Counted from the first letter of the stretch, positions 1 to 7,240 are shown. The stretch: DNA of 7,729 bases from Oscillospiraceae bacterium (GCA_029005335.1 JAQXFT010000215.1:1-7729); one strand, 5' to 3'. The notes: generated from the letters alone by a model not told the origin. Translations and numbers: made by a program.

Positions 1-1221
1 TCTGAAAGTTCGGTTAAATCAGATGCTGTTGAAGAATTAAGCGAAAAAATATGTTCCGACTGCTGTAATAAAACAATATGCTGGTACAGAAATTATGAGG
101 ACAGCCGTCAGGGATTCAAAAAAATTCTGAATCAGGGAGAAGTCCTCCCCGAAAATTTTCCCAATGAGCTTAAAAACTGTTTAAAAAAATCCGAAATCGC
201 CGATGCTGTCAGAAAAATCAGTATGGAACAGATTACAGCCCGCCTTATAGATATGCGTTTTTCGGAAAGCCGTAAGCTTCTTTTTGAACAGATAAAAATC
301 ACAGAGGAAATAATACTTTCGGCGAGCGAAAAAATCAATGTCCGCTACAGTGAGACGATAAGCAGAACAGTCCGTGAAAAGCTGGAAAGATACGGATATA
401 ATATATCCAATATAATTGCGTATTACAACAGCAGAAACAGACTTCTGATAGAGATATATTTTGAGCTTGAACAAGCTCCGGCAAACTGTATAAGGATATG
501 TGATTTGATATCAGATGAGCTTAAAATAAATCTTGATTTCACTGAGCCTATGCGTTCAGGACGGGAAGTCAGAATCAGAATTTTTGAAAAAACCAGATAT
601 TCACTTCAGAGCTGTGTGAAGTCAATGTGTGCGATAAATTCTCCCGAAAGCGGAGATTCATCAGATATATTTACTGACGGAATCGGAAACAGCTATGTTG
701 TACTCTCCGACGGCATGGGAAGCGGTAAGAGTGCTGCTCTTGAATCCAGAATGGTTGTGAGTATGTTCCATAAGCTTATAGTCAGTGGAGTGGAATATCT
801 TTCAGCAATAAAGCTTATAAATTCCATAATGCTTAACAAGTCACGGAATGAAGCTTTTGCGACTCTTGATGCCGTAAGGATTGATATGGATACCTGCGGA
901 CTTGTTGTGATAAAATCAGGAGCTTCTGCAACGCTTATCAGACATAAGAATCAGGTTATAAAAATAACGTCGCCGACATTCCCTATAGGAATTATTCAGG
1001 AGGCTGAGGCTTTTTCATGCGAATATGAATTTGAAAGGGGAGATATTGTTATAATGCTCTCAGACGGTATAAGCGAAAATGAATACCAGTACATAAAAGA
1101 ACTCCTTTTGCGAAAGGACGACCTCAGACAGATTGTATATGAAATATGTGACAAGTCCGAAAAATTTACCGGAGGAAAACGCCGTGACGATATAACAGTT
1201 ATAGGCATTAAAGTTGTGTAA
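1..1221 (+). CDS. spoIIE: Stage II sporulation protein E (SpoIIE), PP2C-type serine phosphatase, 3' part
   Basis: The frame is open from the first base, so the gene starts upstream of the window; 406 codons plus stop are visible. An internal ATG at 223 is not the start, because family sequence continues upstream of it. In-window residues 18-28 hold a cysteine cluster (C18, C21, C22, C27 followed by W28) matching the CxxC...CW segment of the SpoIIE central region. Residues of about 200-406 form the PP2C phosphatase domain: SDGMGSGKSA with D237, the TLD strand, PTFPIGII, MLSDGI with D355, and RRDDITVIGIKV with D396/D397. These are the expected metal-binding acidic positions. In Bacillus subtilis SpoIIE is a membrane protein of about 830 residues that dephosphorylates SpoIIAA, activates sigma-F in the forespore and interacts with FtsZ; the N-terminal membrane half lies outside this window. 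The protein ends shortly after the last motif, without the extra tail of the B. subtilis protein. No clear intrinsic terminator follows it. The family call is firm; the sporulation role is inferred. Confidence 0.93.
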   Translation, partial: SESSVKSDAVEELSEKICSDCCNKTICWYRNYEDSRQGFKKILNQGEVLPENFPNELKNCLKKSEIADAVRKISMEQITARLIDMRFSESRKLLFEQIKITEEIILSASEKINVRYSETISRTVREKLERYGYNISNIIAYYNSRNRLLIEIYFELEQAPANCIRICDLISDELKINLDFTEPMRSGREVRIRIFEKTRYSLQSCVKSMCAINSPESGDSSDIFTDGIGNSYVVLSDGMGSGKSAALESRMVVSMFHKLIVSGVEYLSAIKLINSIMLNKSRNEAFATLDAVRIDMDTCGLVVIKSGASATLIRHKNQVIKITSPTFPIGIIQEAEAFSCEYEFERGDIVIMLSDGISENEYQYIKELLLRKDDLRQIVYEICDKSEKFTGGKRRDDITVIGIKVV

Positions 1222-1263
1222 AGTTAATTTTATGTTTATTATATCAAAATAATATATGAACAC

Positions 1264-1317
1264 ACAGTAAAATATATGGCAAGTTGCACATAATTTTAAG
1301 TGCGAAATTGTTACTGT
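1264..1317. repeat. Interrupted inverted repeat in the spoIIE-glgB spacer
   Basis: Two nested inverted repeats share one centre. The outer arms are ACAGTAA at 1264-1270 and TTACTGT at 1311-1317. The inner arms are GCAC at 1286-1289 and GTGC at 1300-1303, around a 10-base AT-rich loop. The outer arms are perfect complements, but the segments between outer and inner arms are unequal (15 and 7 bases) and mostly do not pair. No T-run follows, so it is not a standard intrinsic terminator. It sits about 30 bases upstream of the predicted glgB promoter, so it could be an operator or a weak spoIIE 3'-end structure; in AT-rich sequence chance is also possible. Confidence 0.35.
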
Positions 1318-1349
1318 ATCTGAAAAATTCATTTTAGAATCAAAAACAC

Positions 1350-1378
1350 TTGAATAATCTATTGATTTCTGATAAAAT
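1350..1378 (+). promoter_or_regulatory. Predicted sigma-A promoter of the glg operon
   Basis: The -35 box TTGAAT (1350-1355) and -10 box TAAAAT (1373-1378) are separated by exactly 17 bases. A TGA immediately precedes the -10, which fits an extended -10 element (TGn). Transcription would begin near 1385, giving a short leader of about 20 bases before the glgB start at 1408. This is the only well-formed promoter I found ahead of the four glg genes, and the gaps between those genes are short, which suggests one transcript. Confidence 0.6.
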
Positions 1379-1387
1379 ATTAGTAGC

Positions 1388-1395
1388 AAAGGGGG
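1388..1395 (+). promoter_or_regulatory. Ribosome binding site of glgB
   Basis: The purine run AAAGGGGG lies 12 bases before the ATG at 1408. It is a G-rich but not perfect AGGAGG match, and the spacing is somewhat long. It supports the 1408 start, as no competing start codon sits closer to it in this frame. Confidence 0.6.
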
Positions 1396-1407
1396 AATAT
1401 TATCAAT

Positions 1408-3387
1408 ATGAAATCAAATAAAAAATCTAACCTCAATGATTTTCCGCTGTACCTGTTCTATCAGGGAAAAAATAACGAAGCTTATAAGTTTTTTGGCGTT
1501 CACCCTGTAAAAAAAGGCAGGGGTCAGGCTCATCGGTTCAGAGTATGGGCTCCCCGTGCATTGTCTGTATCAGTTGTAGGTGATTTCAACAACTGGGACA
1601 GAACTGTTAACCCTATGGAGCTTATCTCGGACGGCGTCTGGGAGACCACTGTATCAAAACTGAAACAATATGACAGCTATAAATACAGTATCGAAACTCC
1701 TGACGGCAGAATCATTATGAAATCTGACCCTTATGGAAGACATTTTGAAACACGTCCCGGTACTGCTTCAAAAATATATGAAAGTGCTTTTGAATGGAAT
1801 GACTCTGAATGGCTTGAAAAGAAAAAAGACAGCGTCATTTATAAAAGCCCTATGAATGTATATGAAGTACATATGGGTTCGTGGAAACGCAATGAAGACG
1901 GCACTTTCCTTAATTATGTCAGCTTCGCAAAAGATATTATTCCGTATATCAAAAAAATGTCATACACACATATCGAATTTATGCCACTGACTGAATATCC
2001 GTTTGACGGTTCATGGGGATATCAGGTAACAGGCTATTTTGCTCCTACTTCAAGATATGGTACTCCTGACGATTTCAAGAAGATGATTGAGCTTTTTCAT
2101 GCGAACGGAATAGGAGTTATTCTTGACTGGGTTCCTGCCCATTTCCCTAAGGACGCAAGCGGTCTCTATGAATTTGACGGTACATGCTGTTATGAATATA
2201 CCAGCGAATATAAAAAAGAGCATAAGGCATGGGGTACAAGAGTATTTGACTACGGAAAACCGGAGGTCTGCTCGTTCCTTATATCAAGTGCGTGCTTCTG
2301 GTTTGATGAATATCATGTTGACGGTCTGAGAGTTGATGCTGTAGCCTCTATGCTCTATCTCGATTATGACAGGCGTGACGGCGAATGGTGTCAGAATATC
2401 AACGGCGGAAATGAAAATCTTGAGGCTGTTCAGTTCCTGAAAAACCTCAATGAAGCCGTATTCTCAAAGCACCCTCAGGCTCTGATGATTGCTGAGGAGT
2501 CAACTGCATGGCCTAACGTTACAAAGCCGACTGACAAGGACGGACTCGGATTCAATTTCAAGTGGAATATGGGCTGGATGAATGATATGCTTATGTATAT
2601 GTCACTTGACCCTATATACCGTGCATTTAATCATGATAAGGTTACTTTCTCATTCTTCTACTGCTTCTCCGAAAACTATGTGCTTCCGATATCACATGAC
2701 GAAGTTGTACACGGAAAATGCTCAATGATTCAGAAAATGCCCGGAACATATGAACAGAAATTCAGCTCGTACAGAGCATTTCTGACATATATGATGGCTC
2801 ACCCCGGAAAGAAGCTTCTTTTTATGGGTCAGGAATTTGCTCAGATGAAGGAATGGGATTTTCAGTCACAGCTTGACTGGTCGCTTATGAATTTTGATGC
2901 ACATAAAAATATGCTTAAATTCTCAGAAAAGCTTAATAAATTCTATCTTGAAAATTCTCCGCTCTGGCAGAATGATGACAACTGGGACGGCTTCAGCTGG
3001 ATTTCCAACGATGACTATAAACAGAGCGTTATAGCATTCAGAAGAATGGACGACAAGGGCGAGGAAATTATTGCTGTATGTAATTTCGTCCCCGTTGAAA
3101 GACAGGATTATAAAATCGGTGTGCCTAAAAAAGGAAGATATAAACTTGTATTCAATTCCGATGCCGTTGAATTCGGCGGTACAGGCGTTTCTGAAAAATC
3201 CGTTAAAACAACTCACTATCTTATGCACGGCTTTGAAAATAGTATCTCCCTTACCCTTGCACCCCTTTCAGTAATATATCTGAAATATGCACCGGTAAAG
3301 AAGCGTACTCCAAAGGCGAAGCCTGCTGATGAGACAGCAGTCGCCGAAACTAAAAAGCCTTCCAGAAGGAAAAGCTCTGGTCAATAA
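1408..3387 (+). CDS. glgB: 1,4-alpha-glucan (glycogen) branching enzyme GlgB
   Basis: GlgB cuts alpha-1,4-glucan chains and re-attaches the piece through an alpha-1,6 bond, creating glycogen branch points in the cytoplasm. The 659-residue product begins with FFGVHP (28-33) and a CBM48 carbohydrate-binding module (about 24-115, including WAP at 47-49 and GDFNNWD at 58-64). It lacks the extra N-terminal N1 module of the longer enterobacterial enzymes. The GH13 barrel shows all four conserved regions: DWVPAHF from D240, GLRVDAVAS with nucleophile D310, MIAEEST with acid/base E363, and PISHDEVVHGK with H430/D431. The C-terminal beta domain runs to about residue 630. Residues 631-659 are an additional Lys/Arg/Pro/Ala-rich tail (10 basic, 3 acidic), probably disordered. 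It is the first gene of the glg operon, with a predicted promoter directly upstream, and is followed after 62 bases by glgC. Confidence 0.97.
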   Translation: MKSNKKSNLNDFPLYLFYQGKNNEAYKFFGVHPVKKGRGQAHRFRVWAPRALSVSVVGDFNNWDRTVNPMELISDGVWETTVSKLKQYDSYKYSIETPDGRIIMKSDPYGRHFETRPGTASKIYESAFEWNDSEWLEKKKDSVIYKSPMNVYEVHMGSWKRNEDGTFLNYVSFAKDIIPYIKKMSYTHIEFMPLTEYPFDGSWGYQVTGYFAPTSRYGTPDDFKKMIELFHANGIGVILDWVPAHFPKDASGLYEFDGTCCYEYTSEYKKEHKAWGTRVFDYGKPEVCSFLISSACFWFDEYHVDGLRVDAVASMLYLDYDRRDGEWCQNINGGNENLEAVQFLKNLNEAVFSKHPQALMIAEESTAWPNVTKPTDKDGLGFNFKWNMGWMNDMLMYMSLDPIYRAFNHDKVTFSFFYCFSENYVLPISHDEVVHGKCSMIQKMPGTYEQKFSSYRAFLTYMMAHPGKKLLFMGQEFAQMKEWDFQSQLDWSLMNFDAHKNMLKFSEKLNKFYLENSPLWQNDDNWDGFSWISNDDYKQSVIAFRRMDDKGEEIIAVCNFVPVERQDYKIGVPKKGRYKLVFNSDAVEFGGTGVSEKSVKTTHYLMHGFENSISLTLAPLSVIYLKYAPVKKRTPKAKPADETAVAETKKPSRRKSSGQ

Positions 3388-3408
3388 TATTAAGTTTTTT
3401 TAATCCGT

Positions 3409-3431
3409 GAATCCAGTTTTAAAATGGATTC
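3409..3431 (+). promoter_or_regulatory. Hairpin in the glgB-glgC gap, just upstream of the glgC ribosome binding site
   Basis: GAATCCA (3409-3415) and TGGATTC (3425-3431) are perfect 7-base complements around the loop GTTTTAAAA. No T-run follows the stem; the seven-T run at 3395-3401 lies before it, so it is not a plus-strand intrinsic terminator. A second pairing is possible: TGAATC (3408-3413) is complementary to GATTCA (3434-3439), whose last base is the first base of the AGGAGG ribosome binding site. The two pairings exclude each other. The element could tune glgC translation or stabilise a processed mRNA end; function is inferred only. Confidence 0.4.
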
Positions 3432-3438
3432 CTGATTC

Positions 3439-3444
3439 AGGAGG
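3439..3444 (+). promoter_or_regulatory. Ribosome binding site of glgC
   Basis: A perfect AGGAGG lies 5 bases before the ATG at 3450 and fixes that start. It lies directly next to the hairpin described at 3409-3431. Confidence 0.85.
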
Positions 3445-3449
3445 TAAAT

Positions 3450-4676
3450 ATGTATATTAAAAAGAAATGCGTTGCAATGCTTCTCGCAGGCGGTCAGGGA
3501 AGCAGACTCTATGCACTGACTAAAAATGTTGCAAAGCCAGCTGTGCCTTATGGCGGAAAATACCGTCTTATAGATTTTCCGCTTTCAAACTGCACAAATT
3601 CCGGTATAGATACTGTCGGGGTGCTTACACAGTATCAGCCACTTGTACTCAATGAGTATATCGGAAACGGTCAGCCGTGGGATTTGGATAAAATGCATGG
3701 GGGAGTACACGTTCTTCCGCCTTATGAATCAAAGGCAGGTGCTTCATGGTATGAAGGTACTGCAAATGCAATCTATCAGAATATCAGATTCATTGAAAGA
3801 TATGACCCCGAATATGTTATAGTCCTCGGCGGTGACCATATATATAAAATGGATTATTCAAAAATGGTCGACTATCATATCGAAAACAATGCGGACTGTA
3901 CTATTGCTGTAATCGACGTTCCAAAGGAAGAAGGTTCAAGATTCGGAATAATGATTTGCGACGAAAAGGACAGGGTTACAGATTTCGTTGAAAAGCCAAA
4001 AGAACCAAAATCAACACTTGCTTCAATGGGTATATATGTATTCAGCTGGGACAAGCTTAAAAAATATCTGATTGAAAATGAAAACGACGCTAACGAAAAA
4101 CGTGCAAAAGGTGAGCAGTGGTCAAAAGACTTCGGCAAGGATATCATCACATCTATGCTTAAAGACGGTCAGAGACTTTTTGCATATGAGTTTGAGGGCT
4201 ACTGGAAAGATGTAGGAACTCTCGACAGCCTCTGGGAAGCAAATATGGATTTGCTCAGTCCGAATGTTCCGCTTGACCTCTATGACCCTTCATGGAAAAT
4301 CTATTCCAGAAATAATAATATGCCTCCGCAGTACATAGGAAATAATGCAAATATCGAAAATTCCATGATTTCAGAGGGAAGCAGTATTGACGGCACAGTC
4401 GATTTCTCAATAATCTTCTCAGGCGTTACAATCGAAGAAGGTGCTACTGTAAATTACAGTATACTTATGCCAGGGTCTGTAATCAAGTCCGGAGCAGTTG
4501 TTGAATATGCAATAATCGGTGAGGACTGCGTTATAGAAAGCGGTGCAAGAATCGGAAAAAGCCCTGAACAGGTTGATAACCGTGATGACTGGGGTATTGC
4601 AGTCGTAGGTCACAATGTAACCGTATCTGAGGGCAAGGCGGTCGAGCCTAAAGAGATAATCGATGAGAATATATAA
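3450..4676 (+). CDS. glgC: Glucose-1-phosphate adenylyltransferase (ADP-glucose pyrophosphorylase), catalytic subunit GlgC
   Basis: GlgC makes ADP-glucose and pyrophosphate from ATP and glucose-1-phosphate, the committed step of bacterial glycogen synthesis. The 408-residue protein has an N-terminal nucleotidyltransferase domain: the nucleotide loop AGGQGSRL (13-20), KPAVPYGGKYRLIDFPLSN, GTANAIYQN, GGDHIYKMDY with catalytic/metal D129 (equivalent to E. coli D142), FVEKP with K182 (equivalent to the glucose-1-phosphate-binding K195 of E. coli), ASMGIYVF and GYWKDVGT. The C-terminal part, from about residue 290, is a left-handed beta-helix of repeated hexapeptides (such as GVTIEEGATV), normally used for oligomerisation and allostery. 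All catalytic motifs are intact, unlike in the neighbouring GlgD. The sequence closely follows the B. subtilis GlgC pattern. It sits between glgB and glgD in one operon, 15 bases before glgD. Confidence 0.97.
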   Translation: MYIKKKCVAMLLAGGQGSRLYALTKNVAKPAVPYGGKYRLIDFPLSNCTNSGIDTVGVLTQYQPLVLNEYIGNGQPWDLDKMHGGVHVLPPYESKAGASWYEGTANAIYQNIRFIERYDPEYVIVLGGDHIYKMDYSKMVDYHIENNADCTIAVIDVPKEEGSRFGIMICDEKDRVTDFVEKPKEPKSTLASMGIYVFSWDKLKKYLIENENDANEKRAKGEQWSKDFGKDIITSMLKDGQRLFAYEFEGYWKDVGTLDSLWEANMDLLSPNVPLDLYDPSWKIYSRNNNMPPQYIGNNANIENSMISEGSSIDGTVDFSIIFSGVTIEEGATVNYSILMPGSVIKSGAVVEYAIIGEDCVIESGARIGKSPEQVDNRDDWGIAVVGHNVTVSEGKAVEPKEIIDENI

Positions 4677-4681
4677 GGAGG
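4675..4681 (+). promoter_or_regulatory. Ribosome binding site of glgD, overlapping the glgC stop codon
   Basis: AAGGAGG begins inside the glgC TAA stop (4674-4676) and lies 10 bases before the ATG at 4692. This arrangement favours translational coupling of glgC and glgD, in keeping with two subunits of one complex. Confidence 0.8.
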
Positions 4682-4691
4682 CTTCATTACA

Positions 4692-5810
4692 ATGGTAGTA
4701 AATTATAATGTGCTTGGATTGATTTTCGCAAGTATGCACGATACATCAGTCGCTGAACTTACAAAGCAGAGAACTATGGGTTCAATTCTTTTCGGAGGTC
4801 GCTACAGACTTATCGATTTTCCGCTTTCAAATATGGTAAACTCCGGAATAGTTGAGGTCGGAGTAATTACAAAATCAAATTACGGCTCACTCCTCGACCA
4901 TCTCGGCTCAGGCAGAGAATGGGATTTGTCCAGAAAAAAAGGAGGTCTCCACCTGCTTCCGCCATACAGTCAGGACGGCGGAATATACAGAGGCAGACTT
5001 GATGCTTTAAGCAATGTATGGAGCTTTATTGAACATTCAACAGCTAAATATGTAATCCTTTCCGACTGCGATATGGTTACAACAATAGATTTCAACCCTG
5101 TACTTCAGCAGCATATCGAATCAGAAGCAGATATAACCGTTGTATACAGCAAGGGTCTCTATGACAGCGAAAAAAATCAGTCCACCAATATACTTGAGCT
5201 TGACGGAAACAGGGTTAAGGACGTTCTCGTTGACCCGCAGTTCTCAGGTGAATGTAACATAAGCCTCGGAATGTTCGTTATGAGCAAGGAATTTCTCAAG
5301 AAGATAGTTTCTGAAGCTATAAGCAGAAACCAGTACAGCCTTATAAGAGATGTTCTTCAGGCTAAAAAGAATGAATATAAAATCTGCGGTTATGAGCATA
5401 AGGGATATTTCTCAAAGATTGATAATCTTCTCAATTACTATAAGGCAAATATGGAGCTTCTGAAGACCGATAAGAGAAATGCCCTTTTCAGAAAGGATTT
5501 CCCTGTATATACAAAGATAGGCGACAACGGACCTACAAAATACGGTCTGGAATCCAATATCAAAAACTCTCTGATTGCAGACGGCTGTATTATAGAAGGT
5601 ACTGTTGAAAACTGCGTACTCTTCAGAGGAGTAAAAGTCGGAAAGAATACTGTTGTGAAAAATTCCGTAATTCTTCAGAGTACCGAAATCGGCGACAATT
5701 GTCAGATTATGTCAGTAATTACTGATAAAAACGTTAAAATAAGCAATGAAAAGGTTCTTACCGGTTCGGATACATACCCGCTTTTCATAGGCAAGAATGC
5801 TCAGATATAA
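4692..5810 (+). CDS. glgD: GlgD, GlgC-like subunit of ADP-glucose pyrophosphorylase (probably regulatory, non-catalytic)
   Basis: This 372-residue paralogue of GlgC keeps the fold, with GGRYRLIDFPLSN, WDLSRKKGGLHLLPPYS, a SLGMFVM strand and a C-terminal beta-helix from about residue 285, but has lost key active-site residues. The glycine-rich nucleotide loop is replaced by IFASMHDTS (11-19). The GTA motif is GRLDALS. GGDHIYKMDY becomes DCDMVTTIDF, keeping an Asp (D127) but losing His, Tyr and Lys. The glucose-1-phosphate Lys of FVEKP is D181 in VLVDP, and YWKDVGT is YFSKIDN. In Firmicutes GlgD is known to partner GlgC and raise or modulate its activity, so a heteromeric GlgC-GlgD enzyme is the likely role. 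It is tightly placed between glgC and glgA (17-base gap to glgA). The name is secure; absence of catalysis is inferred from the substitutions. Confidence 0.94.
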   Translation: MVVNYNVLGLIFASMHDTSVAELTKQRTMGSILFGGRYRLIDFPLSNMVNSGIVEVGVITKSNYGSLLDHLGSGREWDLSRKKGGLHLLPPYSQDGGIYRGRLDALSNVWSFIEHSTAKYVILSDCDMVTTIDFNPVLQQHIESEADITVVYSKGLYDSEKNQSTNILELDGNRVKDVLVDPQFSGECNISLGMFVMSKEFLKKIVSEAISRNQYSLIRDVLQAKKNEYKICGYEHKGYFSKIDNLLNYYKANMELLKTDKRNALFRKDFPVYTKIGDNGPTKYGLESNIKNSLIADGCIIEGTVENCVLFRGVKVGKNTVVKNSVILQSTEIGDNCQIMSVITDKNVKISNEKVLTGSDTYPLFIGKNAQI

Positions 5811-5815
5811 ATATC

Positions 5816-5821
5816 AGGTGA
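5816..5821 (+). promoter_or_regulatory. Ribosome binding site of glgA
   Basis: AGGTGA lies 6 bases before the ATG at 5828. It is a weaker match than those of glgC and glgD, suggesting lower initiation, but it supports this start, as does alignment of the first residues with known GlgA N termini. Confidence 0.65.
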
Positions 5822-5827
5822 CCGCAT

Positions 5828-7237
5828 ATGAATATATTATTTGCTGCCAGCGAGGCACAGCCCTATGTTGCCTCGGGCGGTCTTGCCGATGTGATAGGCT
5901 CGCTCCCGAAAGCTATTAACCGGAAAGGTAATGATTGCCGTGTGGTAATTCCCCTTTACAAATCAATAACGGAAAAGTTTAAGGACAATATTACCTTTGT
6001 GACAAATATAACAGTAGATGTCGCATGGCGAAAACAATACTGCGGAATCTTTACTGCTGAGAGCGACGGTGTGACCTATTATTTTCTGGATAATGAATAT
6101 TATTTTTACCGTGAAGGCATATACGGCTTTTATGACGACTGCGAAAGATTTGTATTCTTTTCAAGAGCTGTTCTCGAAATGCTGAGATATATAGATTTCA
6201 AGCCCGATATTATAAATTCTCACGACTGGCATACCGCTATGATACCTGTTTACTATCAGGTATTCTATAAATACCAGCAGAATTATACTGATATAAAGAA
6301 TGTGTTTACGATACACAATATTGAGTATCAGGGAAAATACGGAAAAGAAGTCGTAGGCGACCTGATTGGTATACCTATGTATCATTTCTCGCTTCTTGAA
6401 TATGACGGCTTTGTGAACCTTATGAAAGGTGCTGTTGAAACAGCAGACAGGATTGTTACCGTAAGCCCGAGCTATGCATCGGAAATCTTCGACCCTTGGT
6501 ATTCATGTGGTCTTGACAGGATTCTTGTGAATAAAAAGGACAAAATTACCGGTATTCTGAATGGTATCGATTGTGATATATGGAATCCTCTTAATGACCC
6601 TATTATTCCGGCAAGCTATTCATCAGTCAATATTTCCGGCAAAAAAAGCTGTCGTGAAGCACTTGTGTCCGAGCTGGAGCTTGATGACAATGAAAATCCG
6701 ATAGTCGGAATAGTTACTCGTCTTGTTCCGCATAAAGGAATCGATTTGATTAAATATGCTCTTGAGGAGCTTATAAGTGACGGATTTGAATTTGTCGTTC
6801 TGGGAAGCGGTAATAAAATTTATGAGGATTTCTTCCGCGAAATGGCTAAAAGATATTCCGGAAAAATTTACGTTAGAACGGAATTTGATTCCGTATTTGC
6901 AAGAAGAATCTATGCCGGAGCTGATATGTTCCTTATGCCGTCACAAAGTGAACCGTGTGGACTTGCACAGATGTTTGCAATGAGATACGGCACTATTCCG
7001 ATAGTCCGTGAAACCGGCGGTCTGCGTGATACTGTCAGAGATAACGGAAATAAGGACGGAAACGGCTTTACCTTCAAAACATACAACGCCCTTGATATGG
7101 TTGATGCTATGCACCGTGCAATGAGAACCTTTGAAGATAAGGAATCATGGACAAGTCTCGTTAAGCGTGCTATGAAATGCGATTTCAGCTGGGACGCTTC
7201 AGCAGATACATATCTTGATTTGTATGAAAATCTTTAA
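5828..7237 (+). CDS. glgA: Glycogen synthase GlgA (ADP-glucose type, GT5)
   Basis: GlgA transfers glucose from ADP-glucose to the non-reducing end of an alpha-1,4-glucan. The 469-residue protein has the GT5 two-domain layout. The N-terminal domain opens NILFAASEAQPYVASGGLADVIGSLP and carries NSHDWHTA (H132-D133) and FTIHNIEYQG. The linker NGIDCDIWNP is typical. The C-terminal GT-B domain has TRLVPHKGIDL with R298 and K303 (equivalent to E. coli R300/K305) and the PSQSEPCGLAQ motif with E375 (equivalent to E. coli E377), then ETGGLRDTV. The length is usual (E. coli 477). One oddity is the N-terminal K-x-G-G-L motif: the Lys at position 15 of E. coli GlgA, which contacts ADP-glucose, is A15 here, with no gap in the alignment. 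The frame is otherwise intact. It is the last gene of the operon, and a strong terminator follows 3 bases after the stop. Confidence 0.96.
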   Translation: MNILFAASEAQPYVASGGLADVIGSLPKAINRKGNDCRVVIPLYKSITEKFKDNITFVTNITVDVAWRKQYCGIFTAESDGVTYYFLDNEYYFYREGIYGFYDDCERFVFFSRAVLEMLRYIDFKPDIINSHDWHTAMIPVYYQVFYKYQQNYTDIKNVFTIHNIEYQGKYGKEVVGDLIGIPMYHFSLLEYDGFVNLMKGAVETADRIVTVSPSYASEIFDPWYSCGLDRILVNKKDKITGILNGIDCDIWNPLNDPIIPASYSSVNISGKKSCREALVSELELDDNENPIVGIVTRLVPHKGIDLIKYALEELISDGFEFVVLGSGNKIYEDFFREMAKRYSGKIYVRTEFDSVFARRIYAGADMFLMPSQSEPCGLAQMFAMRYGTIPIVRETGGLRDTVRDNGNKDGNGFTFKTYNALDMVDAMHRAMRTFEDKESWTSLVKRAMKCDFSWDASADTYLDLYENL

Positions 7238-7240
7238 TAA

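Noticed and set aside
223..225. ATG at 223 as the start of the first gene
   Set aside because: The same frame is open to base 1 and encodes the SpoIIE-type cysteine cluster upstream of this ATG, so the codon is internal.
1060..1389. Minus-strand open frame of 109 codons spanning the end of spoIIE and the spacer
   Set aside because: It overlaps the well-supported SpoIIE phosphatase motifs and the predicted promoter, is rich in Phe/Tyr/Ile as expected for the reverse of AT-rich sequence, and resembles no family I know.
3071..3274. Plus-strand frame of 67 codons inside glgB
   Set aside because: It is a shifted-frame shadow of the GlgB C-terminal domain with no supporting start signal.
3391..3404. 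Possible terminator after glgB (ATTAA then a seven-T run and TTAAT)
   Set aside because: The only hairpin before the T-run is a very weak A/T stem that includes the Ts themselves; the GC-containing stem lies after the Ts, so it would not terminate plus-strand transcription.
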